Source of the DNA: Lachnospiraceae bacterium
Lineage (GTDB): Bacteria > Bacillota > Clostridia > Lachnospirales > Lachnospiraceae
Length of the DNA stretch: 53,288 nt
Assembly: GCA_024687205.1 (NCBI GenBank)
Contig: JAILES010000113.1
Span: forward strand, 1-53,288
Direction: 5' to 3'
The notes beneath the pieces were generated by a model. The model searched no databases and had not been told where the DNA came from. It saw nothing but the letters and a program-made list of their open reading frames with translations. The first letter of the stretch is position 1; the number at the start of each line of letters is the position of its first letter. Positions 18,428 through 29,576 of this stretch are shown piece after piece. The position numbers and the translations under genes are program-made.

Positions 18428-18963
18428 TAGCAAAAACCTACGGTGATGCGCTGTTTACGCTGGCTCTTGAAGAGAACAAGACGGATGTCCTGTACTCCGA
18501 AGTAGAGCAGCTCAAGGACATACTTAAGTCCAATCAGGAGCTGAAAGCGCTGATGAATCACCCCAAGATCACAAGGGATGAAAAGCTTAAGGTCGTGGAG
18601 GATGTCTTTAAGGGCAGACTCGATAACGAGCTTACCGGTTTTCTTGTGCTTCTGCTTAAGAAGGACAGATATTCGGAGCTTGATGCCATACTTGACTACT
18701 TTACCGCAAAGGTAAAGGAATACAAGGGCATCGGAGTGGCTTATGTGACCAGCGCCGTAGAGCTTAAAGATGCGCAGAAGGATCAGATAAAGGATAAACT
18801 TTTATCCACTACCGATTACAGGCAGATGGAGATGCACTACATAGTCGACAAGTCCCTTATCGGGGGAGTCATAATAAGACTCGGAGACCGCGTGGTGGAC
18901 TCCAGCATACGCAGCAGACTGGAAGATATTAAGAAACAACTGGTACAGGTGCAGATCGCCTGA
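18415..18963 (+). CDS. atpH: ATP synthase F1 subunit delta
   Basis: 182 residues. N-terminal helical domain beginning AKLVAKTYGDALFTLALEE, as in delta/OSCP subunits, and a C-terminal region with the GGVIIRLGDRVVDSSIRSRL signature. It links the top of F1 to the b stalk. It starts inside the end of atpF, so translation is coupled. Confidence 0.95.
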   Translation: MAKLVAKTYGDALFTLALEENKTDVLYSEVEQLKDILKSNQELKALMNHPKITRDEKLKVVEDVFKGRLDNELTGFLVLLLKKDRYSELDAILDYFTAKVKEYKGIGVAYVTSAVELKDAQKDQIKDKLLSTTDYRQMEMHYIVDKSLIGGVIIRLGDRVVDSSIRSRLEDIKKQLVQVQIA

Positions 18964-19005
18964 GGCCGGTTTTCGACCAAGAATATTTAGAAAGGTTAAG
19001 GAACC

Positions 19006-20508
19006 ATGAATTTAAGACCAGAAGAAATCAGTTCGGTTATCAAGGATCAGATCAAGCGATATGCCGATAAGCTTGAGGTCTCCGAAGTAGGTACCGTTAT
19101 CCAGGTGGCAGACGGTATCGCCAGGGTTCACGGGCTTGAGAAAGCCATGCAGGGTGAGCTTCTGGAGTTCCCCGGAGAAGTCTACGGCATGGTCATGAAC
19201 CTGGAGGAAGATAACGTGGGTGCCGTGCTTCTCGGTGCAGAGCGCAACATCAACGAAGGCGATACGGTAAAGACTACCGGCCGCGTGGTTGAGGTGCCTG
19301 TAGGTGACGAAATGCTCGGACGTGTCGTTAACGCGCTGGGCCAGCCTATAGACGGCAAGGGTCCCATAGCTGCCACGAGCTTCCGCCAGATAGAGAGAGT
19401 CGCAAGCGGTGTCATCACGAGACAGTCCGTGGATACCCCTCTTCAGACAGGTATCAAGGCTATCGACTCCATGGTGCCTATAGGAAGAGGCCAGCGTGAG
19501 CTGATCATCGGTGACCGTCAGACAGGTAAGACGGCCATCGCTATCGACACTATAATAAACCAGAAGGGTCAGGGAGTTAAATGTATCTACGTAGCCATAG
19601 GCCAGAAGGCTTCTACGGTAGCTTCCATAGTGAAGACCCTGGAAGAGCACGGAGCAATGGCTTATACGACCATCGTTGCCGCTACGGCTTCCGAGCTTGC
19701 ACCCCTACAGTACATAGCACCTTATTCGGGCTGTGCAATTGGTGAGGAGTGGATGGAAAAAGGAGAGGACGTGCTGGTCATCTATGATGACTTAAGTAAG
19801 CATGCAACGGCATACCGTACACTCTCCCTGCTGCTGAGACGTCCGCCCGGACGAGAGGCATATCCCGGCGACGTATTCTACCTGCATTCAAGACTTTTGG
19901 AGCGTGCAGCCCGCATGAACAGCGAGTACGGCGGAGGATCCCTTACGGCTCTGCCTATCATTGAGACTCAGGCAGGTGACGTTTCGGCTTACATACCTAC
20001 CAACGTTATATCCATAACAGACGGCCAGATATACCTGGAGACCGAAATGTTCAACTCCGGTTTCCGCCCGGCTATCAATGCGGGTCTGTCAGTGTCACGA
20101 GTCGGTGGTTCCGCGCAGATCAAGGCCATGAAGAAGATCGCAGGACCTATCCGTCTGGAGCTGGCGCAGTACAGAGAGCTTGCAGCTTTCTCACAGTTCG
20201 GTTCGGAACTTGATGCGGATACCAAGGAGCGTCTGGCACAGGGTGAGCGTATACGAGAGATGCTCAAGCAGCCTCAGTACAAGCCCATGCCCGTTGAGTA
20301 TCAGATCATAATCATCTATGCGGCTACCAAGAAGTATCTTCTTGATATACCCGTAGAAGATGTGCTCAGATTTGAGACGGAGCTCTTTGTGTTCATAGAT
20401 ACTAAGTATGCCGAGATCCCCGAATCCATACGCACGGAGAAGGAGATGAAGCCGGAGATCGAGGAGAAGCTGATCAAGGCTATCGAGGATTTCAAAAAGG
20501 ATTTTTGA
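19006..20508 (+). CDS. atpA: ATP synthase F1 subunit alpha
   Basis: 500 residues, normal length. The non-catalytic nucleotide-binding subunit. P-loop GDRQTGKTA, the Arg-containing [10 protein letters not shown] segment and [18 protein letters not shown] are all intact. SD region AAAGGTTAAGGA precedes the ATG by about 4-12 nt. It lies 42 nt after atpH. Confidence 0.98.
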   Translation: MNLRPEEISSVIKDQIKRYADKLEVSEVGTVIQVADGIARVHGLEKAMQGELLEFPGEVYGMVMNLEEDNVGAVLLGAERNINEGDTVKTTGRVVEVPVGDEMLGRVVNALGQPIDGKGPIAATSFRQIERVASGVITRQSVDTPLQTGIKAIDSMVPIGRGQRELIIGDRQTGKTAIAIDTIINQKGQGVKCIYVAIGQKASTVASIVKTLEEHGAMAYTTIVAATASELAPLQYIAPYSGCAIGEEWMEKGEDVLVIYDDLSKHATAYRTLSLLLRRPPGREAYPGDVFYLHSRLLERAARMNSEYGGGSLTALPIIETQAGDVSAYIPTNVISITDGQIYLETEMFNSGFRPAINAGLSVSRVGGSAQIKAMKKIAGPIRLELAQYRELAAFSQFGSELDADTKERLAQGERIREMLKQPQYKPMPVEYQIIIIYAATKKYLLDIPVEDVLRFETELFVFIDTKYAEIPESIRTEKEMKPEIEEKLIKAIEDFKKDF

Positions 20509-20523
20509 TGAGGTATTGATGAT

Positions 20524-21402
20524 ATGGCGTCGATGAGAGACATCAAAAGACGTAAGAGCAGTATAGAGAGCACGCAGCAGATCACCAAGGCCATGAAGCT
20601 GGTATCCACGGTGAAGCTGCAGCGCGCTAAACAGAGGGCGGAGCTTTCAAAGAATTACTTTAACGCCATTTATGATACTGTGACGTCCATATTGGCTAAG
20701 GCAGAGGGAATAGACCATCCGTACTTAAAGACCGGTGACAAGGGCAAGAAGGCAGTGATCCTGATCACCTCGAATAAAGGTCTTGCAGGCGGATACAATT
20801 CCAACATGATCAAGATGGTAACCAGAAATCCGGATTTTCCCAAGGATGATACCATCATTTATGCCATAGGTAAAAAGGGCAAGGATGCCATGAAGAGATA
20901 TGAGTATGAGATCATGGCGGACTATTCCGAAGCGATAGAAGAGCCAAATTACCGCGACGGTATAAAGGTGACTACCGAACTGCTGGAAGCTTATGAAAAA
21001 GGCGAAGTAAGGGAGATATACCTGGCTTATACGAATTTCAAGAATACGGTAAGCCACGTTCCCACTATGCTGAAGCTTCTTCCCGTTGACCTCGGTGAAA
21101 AAGAAGAAACAGAAGAGGGCGAGACTGTGAAAGAAGAGCCCGCGGCTCCGATGAATTTTGAGCCCGAAGATGAGGAAGCGCTGAATCTCATCATTCCCAA
21201 GTATGTATCAAGTCTGGTATACGGAGCGCTGATCGAGGCCCAGGCTTCCGAGAACGGAGCACGTATGCAGGCTATGGATAATGCAACGAACAATGCGGCA
21301 GAGATGATAGATCATCTGGCGCTGATGTATAACAGGGCAAGACAGGGCAAGATCACCACGGAACTTACGGAGATCATTGCCGGAGCAGACGCAATCAGTT
21401 AA
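20524..21402 (+). CDS. atpG: ATP synthase F1 subunit gamma
   Basis: 292 residues. The central shaft: N-terminal helix (MRDIKRRKSSIESTQQITKAM) and C-terminal helix (RMQAMDNATNNAAEMI) are conserved. An acidic segment of about 18 residues rich in Glu/Thr (near residues 196-216, DLGEKEETEEGETVKEEP) is inserted in the Rossmann-like domain before the conserved FEPEDEEALN region. The insertion lies on the outside of the rotor and may be only a surface loop. Confidence 0.96.
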   Translation: MASMRDIKRRKSSIESTQQITKAMKLVSTVKLQRAKQRAELSKNYFNAIYDTVTSILAKAEGIDHPYLKTGDKGKKAVILITSNKGLAGGYNSNMIKMVTRNPDFPKDDTIIYAIGKKGKDAMKRYEYEIMADYSEAIEEPNYRDGIKVTTELLEAYEKGEVREIYLAYTNFKNTVSHVPTMLKLLPVDLGEKEETEEGETVKEEPAAPMNFEPEDEEALNLIIPKYVSSLVYGALIEAQASENGARMQAMDNATNNAAEMIDHLALMYNRARQGKITTELTEIIAGADAIS

Positions 21403-21405
21403 TAA

Positions 21406-22812
<1,407 letters not shown>

Positions 22813-22833
22813 GCTAGCGAGGGCCTATAACAA

Positions 22834-23232
22834 ATGGCAGAAACATTCAGATTAAAGGTGATCACCCCCGAACGCGTCTTCTATGACGGCGACGTGGAGA
22901 TGGTGGAATTCAATACCACGGAGGGTGAGATCGGTATTTATAAAAAACATGTGCCTACCACTGTGATAATCCAGCCCGGTGTGCTGGTGATCACGGAGGC
23001 TGACGGTGTGAGAAAAGCCGCACTGCATGCCGGATTTGCCGAGGTTCTTTCGGACAAGGTCACGATACTTGCAGAATTGATAGAATGGCCTGAAGAGATT
23101 GATATGGAACGTGCGGAATCCGCGGGTGAGCGCGCAAGGGAGCGTATCGCAGCCAGAGGAGATGACGTGGATCTGGACAGAGCCGAGACAGCGCTGAAGC
23201 GTTCAATAGCAAGGATCAATACCTTAAAGTAA
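22834..23232 (+). CDS. atpC: ATP synthase F1 subunit epsilon
   Basis: 132 residues. N-terminal beta sandwich (FRLKVITPERVFYDGDVEMVEFNT, GEIGIYKKHVP) and C-terminal two-helix domain with an ARERIAARG stretch. It regulates ATP hydrolysis and links the shaft to the c ring. It is the last gene of the operon; a 30-bp inverted repeat follows 11 nt after the stop. Confidence 0.96.
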   Translation: MAETFRLKVITPERVFYDGDVEMVEFNTTEGEIGIYKKHVPTTVIIQPGVLVITEADGVRKAALHAGFAEVLSDKVTILAELIEWPEEIDMERAESAGERARERIAARGDDVDLDRAETALKRSIARINTLK

Positions 23233-23243
23233 GTATATGAAAC

Positions 23244-23307
23244 GGAAAACCACGGGGACGGACCTGGTGGTCCTTTAGGACCACCAGGTCCGTCCCCATG
23301 GTTTTCC
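23244..23307 (+). repeat. 30-bp inverted repeat after atpC
   Basis: Left arm 23244-23273 and right arm 23278-23307 pair over 30 bp with one mismatch, around the loop TTTA. Partial copies of the outer GTCCCCATGGTTTTCC unit follow to about 23332. There is no T-run, so simple Rho-independent termination is not obvious, though such a stem could protect or end the atp message. Confidence 0.92.
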
Positions 23308-23332
23308 GTCCCCATGGTTTTCCCCATGGTTT

Positions 23333-23383
23333 TCATCAGTCAGCCTGCGGCTGACAGCTTCTCCCCAAAGGGGAGAAGCCTTT
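23333..23383 (+). repeat. Modular stem-loop repeat, copy R4
   Basis: TCATCAGTCA, hairpin GTCAGCCTGCGGCTGAC, then CTTCTCCCC-AAA-GGGGAGAAGCCTT. It begins where the ATGGTTTTCC repeats end and stops 9 nt before the next start codon; its GGGGAGA is the only SD-like site there. Confidence 0.87.
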
Positions 23384-23391
23384 GTGGATAA

Positions 23392-25929
23392 ATGACGGGA
23401 AAGAAGATCAGTAAATCGATAATAATGGTGGTCTATTGTGTGGCAGTGTTTTTGCTGTCACTTCTTTTGATGGGAAAACTCCTAAACCGCGGCAACACTG
23501 ATATGACCATGGAAATGCCGGATCCCATGTATCCTCTTGTGACGCTGACAATGAACGGCATGGATTATAACCAGATGCAGGGCTTTGTATGCGACATGGA
23601 TCTCTCAAGGATGAGAGATCATCTGACTCCCATTGGAGCGGACAGAAAGATACAGTTCAGGATAGATACCTGCGGTAATGTCATAGATGCCATATCCTAC
23701 CAGCTGAGATCCCTGGGAGAAGGCCGGCTGATAGAGGATACCAAGCTGTATAATTATGTCATGGCCGGGGATGCGGTCACCGGTGAAATAGTCCTGAAGG
23801 ATCTGATAAACAGCGGAGTTGAGTACGGACTCAGGATCAACCTGACGCTCTCTAACGGTACGGAGCTGTACTACTTCACACATGTGATAAGAAACGATGA
23901 GTGTGAAGCAGCCAATATGCTGGATTTTGTATATTTTTTCAGTAATACGACCTTTACCGAAGAAGCGGCTTCGGAACTGCCGGTTTATCTTGAGAGTAAT
24001 GCCCAGGGTGACAACTCAAGCTTTGCCAATGTGGATATCCATTCAAGCCTGTCGCAGATCATCTGGGGTGATCTGGGGGTACAGAGAGTGACCGGAGTGA
24101 AAGCTTCAATAAAAGAGATGGATGCGGAACTGGCGGAGATCATTCTTGATTATGTGGTTTCCACCGGGGAGGAGCCGGTGTATTATGAAGTAAACGAGTA
24201 TTTCCGTATAAGGGTCGGACAGGAGAGGATGCATCTGCTGGATTACAAACGGACTATGGAGCAGGTATTCGAGACCTCCAAGTCACCGGTCATAAACAGC
24301 AAGATCATACTCGGTATCGGAGACACCGAGATAAACAAGAAGGAGAGCAACGACGGAAGCCGTTTTGCTTTTGTGAACGCAAGACATCTCTTTGTTTATG
24401 ATGTGATGAACAACAGGCTTTCGGATGTGTTCGGTTTTTATCATAAGGACATAAAGGACAGACGTGAGACTTCCGACAAGCATCAGATAAAGATAATCCG
24501 TATAGATGAGCTGGGTAACGTGACCTTTGTGGTTTATGGGTACATGAACTGCGGACTCAATGAAGGCCGAATGGGGCTGGCGGTGTATTACTACGATTCC
24601 GCCCTCAACACGGTAGAGGAAAAACAGTTCATAAGCTATGACGGCTGTTTTGAACTGCTGGATTACGAAGTATCGAGACTCTGCTTTGTCAATACAAGAA
24701 GCAGTACCTATCTGATCTTAAAGGACAGGCTGCTTGAGATAAAGGACAATAATATCAAGGTCATTGCCGAGGGCCTGAAGCTCAAAGGCTTTGCAGCCTC
24801 GGAATCTTCAAGGATGGCTATATGGAGCGAGGCGGAGGATCTGTATCATTCGGAAGAACTGATACTCATGGATATGCAGACGGGCTTAAGAAAAAGTGTA
24901 ACCGCAGCTTCGGGGGAGCTGCTCCTGCCACTGGGATTCTTCGGGGATGATGCGATATACGGCGTGGCCAGATCCTGGGATGTGACAAAGGATGAAGCCG
25001 GGCATACGATATTCCCGATGTACAGACTCTGCATAGTCAATAACCAGAACGTTCTGCAGAAGCAGTATGAGAACGAAGGAATGTATGTAACGGAGGCCAC
25101 TCCCGAAGAAGGGATGATGAGGCTTAAACGTATGAAAAAGGACGGGACCGGAGCTTTCGTGGAAGCGCCGGACGACCAGATACTGAACAACAGGACAGGT
25201 ATCGCAGGCAGAAATGTGGTCGAGACCGTAGTCACCGAAAGATATGAGACCATGGTCCAGATAGCCCTGAAGAGTGAAGTAAAAACGGAGAGTCTCAAGA
25301 TAATGGCTCCGAGACAGGTGCTCTTTGAGGGTGAGAGAAGGGCCCAGCCCGAGGAGAACCTGAAGAGGGATTATTATCATCTGTATCAGTACGGACATCT
25401 CGATAAGGTATATGAAGACGCCTGTGAAGCCGTAGAAGCGGCTGTTGCCGGAGGAGGAACCGTAAGGAATTCCAGGGGGCAGTTTATATATCACAGGATG
25501 ACACTGCCGCTTAAAAACCAGATAATGGCAATAAAAGGAAAACAGGCAGTTTCAGAAGATAAGGAAGACCGGATCAGTGCCTGCCTTGATGAGATACTGA
25601 AATTTGAAGCAGTGCAGGAAGAGAGCCGATCCCGTGTAAAGAGCGGCATGAGCCCTGCAGAAGTGCTCTCTGAGATGATAGATAATTGTGAGCCCATTGA
25701 CATCTCGGGATGCAGGCTTGATGTGGCGATATACTTTATAGGAAACGAAAAACCGGTGTTCATGGAAACTGCCGACGGTGCCATGCTGCTGATAGGTTAT
25801 AATGAGATAGCGGTGGTAGTAATGGATCCGGAAAACGGCGAAGTTTACAAGGTTAACAGGAGTGAACTGCAGAAACAATCCGAAGCCGGCAGCCTTAAGA
25901 TGCTGGCATATGCGATACGCGAGGAATGA
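23392..25929 (+). CDS. Unknown membrane-anchored envelope protein, 845 residues
   Basis: Function not recognised. One N-terminal membrane helix (about residues 9-30) places the rest outside the cell. Residues about 50-330 look like a mixed domain; about 330-620 contain many short beta-strand segments (LFVYDVMNNRLSDVFGFY type) that resemble a propeller-like fold. The last about 130 residues (DVAIYFIGNEKPVFMET, then LLIGYNEIAVVVMDPENGEVY) recall C39-type cysteine-peptidase folds but the catalytic Cys is not evident. It overlaps the next gene, an NlpC/P60 hydrolase, by ATGA, so the two products probably work together at the cell wall. SD support is weak and comes from repeat R4. Confidence 0.8.
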   Translation: MTGKKISKSIIMVVYCVAVFLLSLLLMGKLLNRGNTDMTMEMPDPMYPLVTLTMNGMDYNQMQGFVCDMDLSRMRDHLTPIGADRKIQFRIDTCGNVIDAISYQLRSLGEGRLIEDTKLYNYVMAGDAVTGEIVLKDLINSGVEYGLRINLTLSNGTELYYFTHVIRNDECEAANMLDFVYFFSNTTFTEEAASELPVYLESNAQGDNSSFANVDIHSSLSQIIWGDLGVQRVTGVKASIKEMDAELAEIILDYVVSTGEEPVYYEVNEYFRIRVGQERMHLLDYKRTMEQVFETSKSPVINSKIILGIGDTEINKKESNDGSRFAFVNARHLFVYDVMNNRLSDVFGFYHKDIKDRRETSDKHQIKIIRIDELGNVTFVVYGYMNCGLNEGRMGLAVYYYDSALNTVEEKQFISYDGCFELLDYEVSRLCFVNTRSSTYLILKDRLLEIKDNNIKVIAEGLKLKGFAASESSRMAIWSEAEDLYHSEELILMDMQTGLRKSVTAASGELLLPLGFFGDDAIYGVARSWDVTKDEAGHTIFPMYRLCIVNNQNVLQKQYENEGMYVTEATPEEGMMRLKRMKKDGTGAFVEAPDDQILNNRTGIAGRNVVETVVTERYETMVQIALKSEVKTESLKIMAPRQVLFEGERRAQPEENLKRDYYHLYQYGHLDKVYEDACEAVEAAVAGGGTVRNSRGQFIYHRMTLPLKNQIMAIKGKQAVSEDKEDRISACLDEILKFEAVQEESRSRVKSGMSPAEVLSEMIDNCEPIDISGCRLDVAIYFIGNEKPVFMETADGAMLLIGYNEIAVVVMDPENGEVYKVNRSELQKQSEAGSLKMLAYAIREE

Positions 25930-27176
25930 GCATGTTTAAAAGAATGAAAAAGATCATAGCAGCTGCTCTGGCGGTATTGATGCTCTGTTCGGCACTGATG
26001 CCGGCAGTCAGTGTTTATGCGGATCCGGCCATTGATGATGCCAAGAAAAAGAGGGATGAGACTCAGGAACAGCTGGACGAAGTAAATGCGACTCTTGAGG
26101 AACTGGCGGAAGAACAGGCAAGCGTCGAGGATGAGATCGATGAGATGGATGACGCACTGACCGAAATAATGGGAAGTGTGGAAGCTCTGCGTATACAGAC
26201 GGAAAACAAGGAAGCCGAGATATATGAAGCAGAGCTCCGTTATGAAGAAGCGGTTGAGACCGAGAGAAGCCAGTATGAGGCGATGAAGGTCCGCATACGC
26301 TATATGTATGAGCAGGGGGATACCACTTATCTGGCACTGCTGATGGAATCAAAGGGTTTTGCTGAGATGCTGACCAAGGCGGATTATATCGAAGAGCTGT
26401 ATGAGTATGACAGAAACATGCTCATCAGTTATCAGGATACCGTGAAGGAAGTGGCGGAACTGAAGGCACAGCTGGAAGAAGAGAGGCTGGAACTCCTTGC
26501 CATTACTGCCGAATACGAGCAGGAGCAGGCATACATGGAGGGCGTGATCTCGGAACTGCAGGCTGTGGCGGCAGACTATAAGAGCCGTATAAGCAAGGCC
26601 AAAGCCAAGGCCGGCGAGTATGCCAAACTGATAGCGCAGCAGAACAAGGAGATAAAGAGACTGGAAGAGGAAGAGAGGAAACGCAAGGAAGAGGAAGCCA
26701 GGAAAAAGGCCGAGGAAGCTGAGAGAAAAAGAAGAGAGGCGGAGGAAGCTCTGGGTGACGCACCCGAGAGCGGACAGGTTTCCAACGGAAACAATACCTT
26801 TGACATATCAGTAATATATAATTCCAAGGGCAGCCAGCTTGGCAAGAACATTGCGGCCTACGGCTGCAAGTTCATAGGCAACCCCTATGTTCCGGGTGGA
26901 ACATCGCTTACCAACGGCTGCGACTGTTCGGGTTTTGTCTTCTCGGTGTATAAGGCTTTCGGCTACACAGTACCGAGGACTTCCTATCAGCTGAGGAGCG
27001 CAGGAAAAGAAGTGAGTGCTTCCAATGCGGAACCCGGAGATGTGGTATGCTATCCGGGACACGTGGGAATATACATAGGCGGTGGCATGATAGTGCATGC
27101 TTCCACACAGAAGACGGGTATCAAGGTCTCTTACATGAATTACAGGACGCCTTTAACCATACGCCGTATCATTTAA
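25926..27176 (+). CDS. Coiled-coil NlpC/P60 peptidoglycan endopeptidase (CwlO/PcsB-like)
   Basis: 416 residues. Signal peptide (about 1-32, ending SVYADP). A long coiled coil (about 35-275) with a Glu/Arg/Lys-rich end, like the FtsEX-regulated hydrolases PcsB and CwlO. The NlpC/P60 domain has Cys334 in GCDCSGF, His in GHVGIYIG and a polar third residue in IVHAS, so it should cut stem-peptide bonds. The coiled coil in such proteins usually keeps the enzyme off until a membrane partner binds. The start ATG overlaps the stop of the upstream gene. Confidence 0.94.
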   Translation: MSMFKRMKKIIAAALAVLMLCSALMPAVSVYADPAIDDAKKKRDETQEQLDEVNATLEELAEEQASVEDEIDEMDDALTEIMGSVEALRIQTENKEAEIYEAELRYEEAVETERSQYEAMKVRIRYMYEQGDTTYLALLMESKGFAEMLTKADYIEELYEYDRNMLISYQDTVKEVAELKAQLEEERLELLAITAEYEQEQAYMEGVISELQAVAADYKSRISKAKAKAGEYAKLIAQQNKEIKRLEEEERKRKEEEARKKAEEAERKRREAEEALGDAPESGQVSNGNNTFDISVIYNSKGSQLGKNIAAYGCKFIGNPYVPGGTSLTNGCDCSGFVFSVYKAFGYTVPRTSYQLRSAGKEVSASNAEPGDVVCYPGHVGIYIGGGMIVHASTQKTGIKVSYMNYRTPLTIRRII

Positions 27177-27180
27177 TATC

Positions 27181-28542
27181 ATGGGTAAACTTCTGAAGAT
27201 GCTTTCGGAATACGGAAACGGCGATGTGCTTGCTTTCCATATGCCCGGGCACAAAAGAAAATATAAGGGAGAGGATCCCTTTTATGCGGAGTACTGCAAA
27301 AGGGATATCACCGAGATAGAAGGTTTTGATGATCTGCACGATCCCACCGGTATCCTTAAGGAACTGCAGGAAGAAGCTGCGGTCTTTATGGGAGCGGACA
27401 GTGCTTTTTATCTCGTAAACGGTTCCACCGCGGGAGTAATGGCTGCGATATGCTCGGCCGTACCGAAGGGCGGCAGGCTGATAATGCAGCGGGAATCCCA
27501 TATGAGTGCATATCACGCGGTGATGCTCCATGATATCACTCCCACATATCTGTATGGCGAACATGACGGATACGGGATCCTGAGCGGAATAGATATTGAG
27601 GAAATAAAGAAGTGCGGACCGGCTGATGCACTGTTCATCACTTCGCCCACTTATGAAGGTGTGGTACAGGATATAAAAAAGTATGCCGATTACGCTCACA
27701 GCGCGGGGATGAAGCTGATCGTCGATGCAGCCCATGGCGCCCACTTCTGCATGGGCGGGATATTTCCCGTAAACGCGCTGAGGCTCGGAGCCGATTATGA
27801 AGTGGTAAGCGTTCACAAGACCATGTCTGCGCCGACACAGACAGCTCTTCTGGGTCTCGGGAAAGGAGCGGATCCGGATAAAACGGCCGCATTCCTGGAC
27901 ATGTTCCAGAGTTCGTCCCCGTCTTATCCGCTGATGGCCGGAATTGAAGAGAGCATGGATATAGCCGGGAAAACATCTCCGGAAGAAATGCAGGCCTGGC
28001 TGGGCTTGAGGAAGGGGATCGATGGCGAATGCCGGGATCTGAAGAGGTTTAAGCTTAAAAACTTCGAGGGTAACGATCCGTATAAACTGACGATACTGAT
28101 GAGCGATCATGCCGGCGGAGTGCAGGCTGCTAAGGCGCTGAGGGATCGCTACGGGATAGAGATCGAGATGGCACTCCCTTCGTATATGCTGCTGATACTT
28201 AGCATATCTGACGAAGAGGCGGATTATAAGAGGCTTGTACAGGCACTGCACGAGCTGGATAAAGAAGCAGCGGGAGCCGAAGCCTTCGATAACAGACTGC
28301 TGATACCGGAGAGCGTGATGAGACCGTCGGAAGCCTATGGCCGGGAGTACAGAAAATTTGCACTCTCTGAGGCGGCCGGTAAAGTCAGTGCGGGAATGCT
28401 GGTGGCTTATCCTCCGGGAAGACCCATAGCAGCACCCGGAGAAAGGATCACTGAGGAGACCGTCACTCTGATACGCAGCCTGCATGAACAGGGCGTGAAC
28501 ATACGCGGGCTGGATAAGGATATGAGGATTAAAGTGTTATGA
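27181..28542 (+). CDS. Orn/Lys/Arg decarboxylase-family PLP enzyme (YaaO-like)
   Basis: 453 residues, fold-type I PLP enzyme of the short decarboxylase class. FHMPGHKRK, FLVNGST-like LVNGSTAGVMA, VDAAHGAHF, and SVHKTMSAPTQTALL with PLP Lys213 are present. Bacillus YaaO sits at the same place in the yaaO-tmk-yaaR-holB block. Substrate (lysine, arginine or ornithine) cannot be decided from sequence. It begins 4 nt after the NlpC gene and ends with ATGA overlap into the kinase. Confidence 0.88.
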   Translation: MGKLLKMLSEYGNGDVLAFHMPGHKRKYKGEDPFYAEYCKRDITEIEGFDDLHDPTGILKELQEEAAVFMGADSAFYLVNGSTAGVMAAICSAVPKGGRLIMQRESHMSAYHAVMLHDITPTYLYGEHDGYGILSGIDIEEIKKCGPADALFITSPTYEGVVQDIKKYADYAHSAGMKLIVDAAHGAHFCMGGIFPVNALRLGADYEVVSVHKTMSAPTQTALLGLGKGADPDKTAAFLDMFQSSSPSYPLMAGIEESMDIAGKTSPEEMQAWLGLRKGIDGECRDLKRFKLKNFEGNDPYKLTILMSDHAGGVQAAKALRDRYGIEIEMALPSYMLLILSISDEEADYKRLVQALHELDKEAAGAEAFDNRLLIPESVMRPSEAYGREYRKFALSEAAGKVSAGMLVAYPPGRPIAAPGERITEETVTLIRSLHEQGVNIRGLDKDMRIKVL

Positions 28543-29114
28543 GACTGTTTTGTCTGATGGGAAAAAGCGCGTCCGGAAAGGACAGCATATATAAGGAACT
28601 GCTGAAGGATGAAGAACTGAGGCTTGAGCCTTTTGTGATCTATACTACCAGACCCATAAGGGAAGGTGAGGAAGACGGGCGAGAGTATCATTTTACGGAT
28701 ATTGAAGGGATGCGCCGTCTTGAGGAAGAGGGAAAGGTGATAGAATCAAGGGTTTATCACACCGTTCACGGCGACTGGTACTATTTTACCGTGGATGAGG
28801 GGACAGCAGGGAAAAAAGACTGCTTGATTATTGGTACGCTTGAAGTGTATAATAAAATCAAGGTGTATTATGGCGAGGATAGTGTTATCCCCTTATATAT
28901 CAATGTTGATGACGGGGTGAGACTTGAGCGCGCTCTTAAACGTGAACGTGCCCAGAGCGAACCCAGATATGCGGAGATGTGCAGACGTTTCCTGGCTGAT
29001 GATGCGGATTTTTCCGCTGAAAAGCTCAGGGAAGCCGGCATTGATGTCATTTACCAGAATGACGATCTGAACGAGTGTTTAAGCAGGATAAAGGAACGTA
29101 TCCGCCGGGGGTGA
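28539..29114 (+). CDS. Guanylate-kinase-like nucleotide kinase
   Basis: 191 residues. P-loop GKSASGKDS and the GMP-binding pattern [17 protein letters not shown] identify the guanylate kinase superfamily. The C-terminal region with [15 protein letters not shown] resembles the lid. In Bacillus the equivalent position carries thymidylate kinase (tmk), but this protein lacks the TMP-kinase DRY-type motifs. It may be the cell's GMP kinase or a paralogue. ATGA overlap with the upstream gene and a 4-nt gap to yaaR show it is operonic. Confidence 0.85.
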   Translation: MRLFCLMGKSASGKDSIYKELLKDEELRLEPFVIYTTRPIREGEEDGREYHFTDIEGMRRLEEEGKVIESRVYHTVHGDWYYFTVDEGTAGKKDCLIIGTLEVYNKIKVYYGEDSVIPLYINVDDGVRLERALKRERAQSEPRYAEMCRRFLADDADFSAEKLREAGIDVIYQNDDLNECLSRIKERIRRG

Positions 29115-29118
29115 GGGT

Positions 29119-29562
29119 ATGGACACACTGAAGATAAACCAGCTGACTCAGCAGGTTCCTGTACAGGAAACCAAAGCGGTACCTGAAGGTGACGGCAGTT
29201 TCAAGTTTATGCTGGCATCCCATATAGAGGAAGGCGAACTGCAGGAAAAACTCACCACCCTGATGAGCGAGATCACCGCGCAGGGAGAGAAGCTCGGAAA
29301 GAAAAAAGACATACGCGATATGAAAAAGTATCGCAGTCTCATAAAGGAATTCATGAACGAGATAGTGAACCGTTCACATGAGTTTTCGAGGGAGAATTTC
29401 CTGGATAAACGCGGGCGTCACAGAGTATACGGTATCGTCAGGCTTGTGGATGAGAATCTTGATGCACTGGCACAGGAACTCGTCAAAGAAGAGAAAGACC
29501 ATATGGAGATACTTTCCAAGATAGGTGAGATCAGGGGACTGCTCCTGGATCTGTTCACTTAA
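29119..29562 (+). CDS. yaaR: YaaR/DUF327 family protein
   Basis: 147 residues, highly charged and helical ([36 protein letters not shown]). The FMNEIV and [13 protein letters not shown] segments and the place directly upstream of holB mark it as the DUF327 family. The role is unknown; genomic position suggests a link to replication or cell-division functions. Confidence 0.86.
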   Translation: MDTLKINQLTQQVPVQETKAVPEGDGSFKFMLASHIEEGELQEKLTTLMSEITAQGEKLGKKKDIRDMKKYRSLIKEFMNEIVNRSHEFSRENFLDKRGRHRVYGIVRLVDENLDALAQELVKEEKDHMEILSKIGEIRGLLLDLFT

Positions 29563-29576
29563 GGAGGTGAAAGAGC

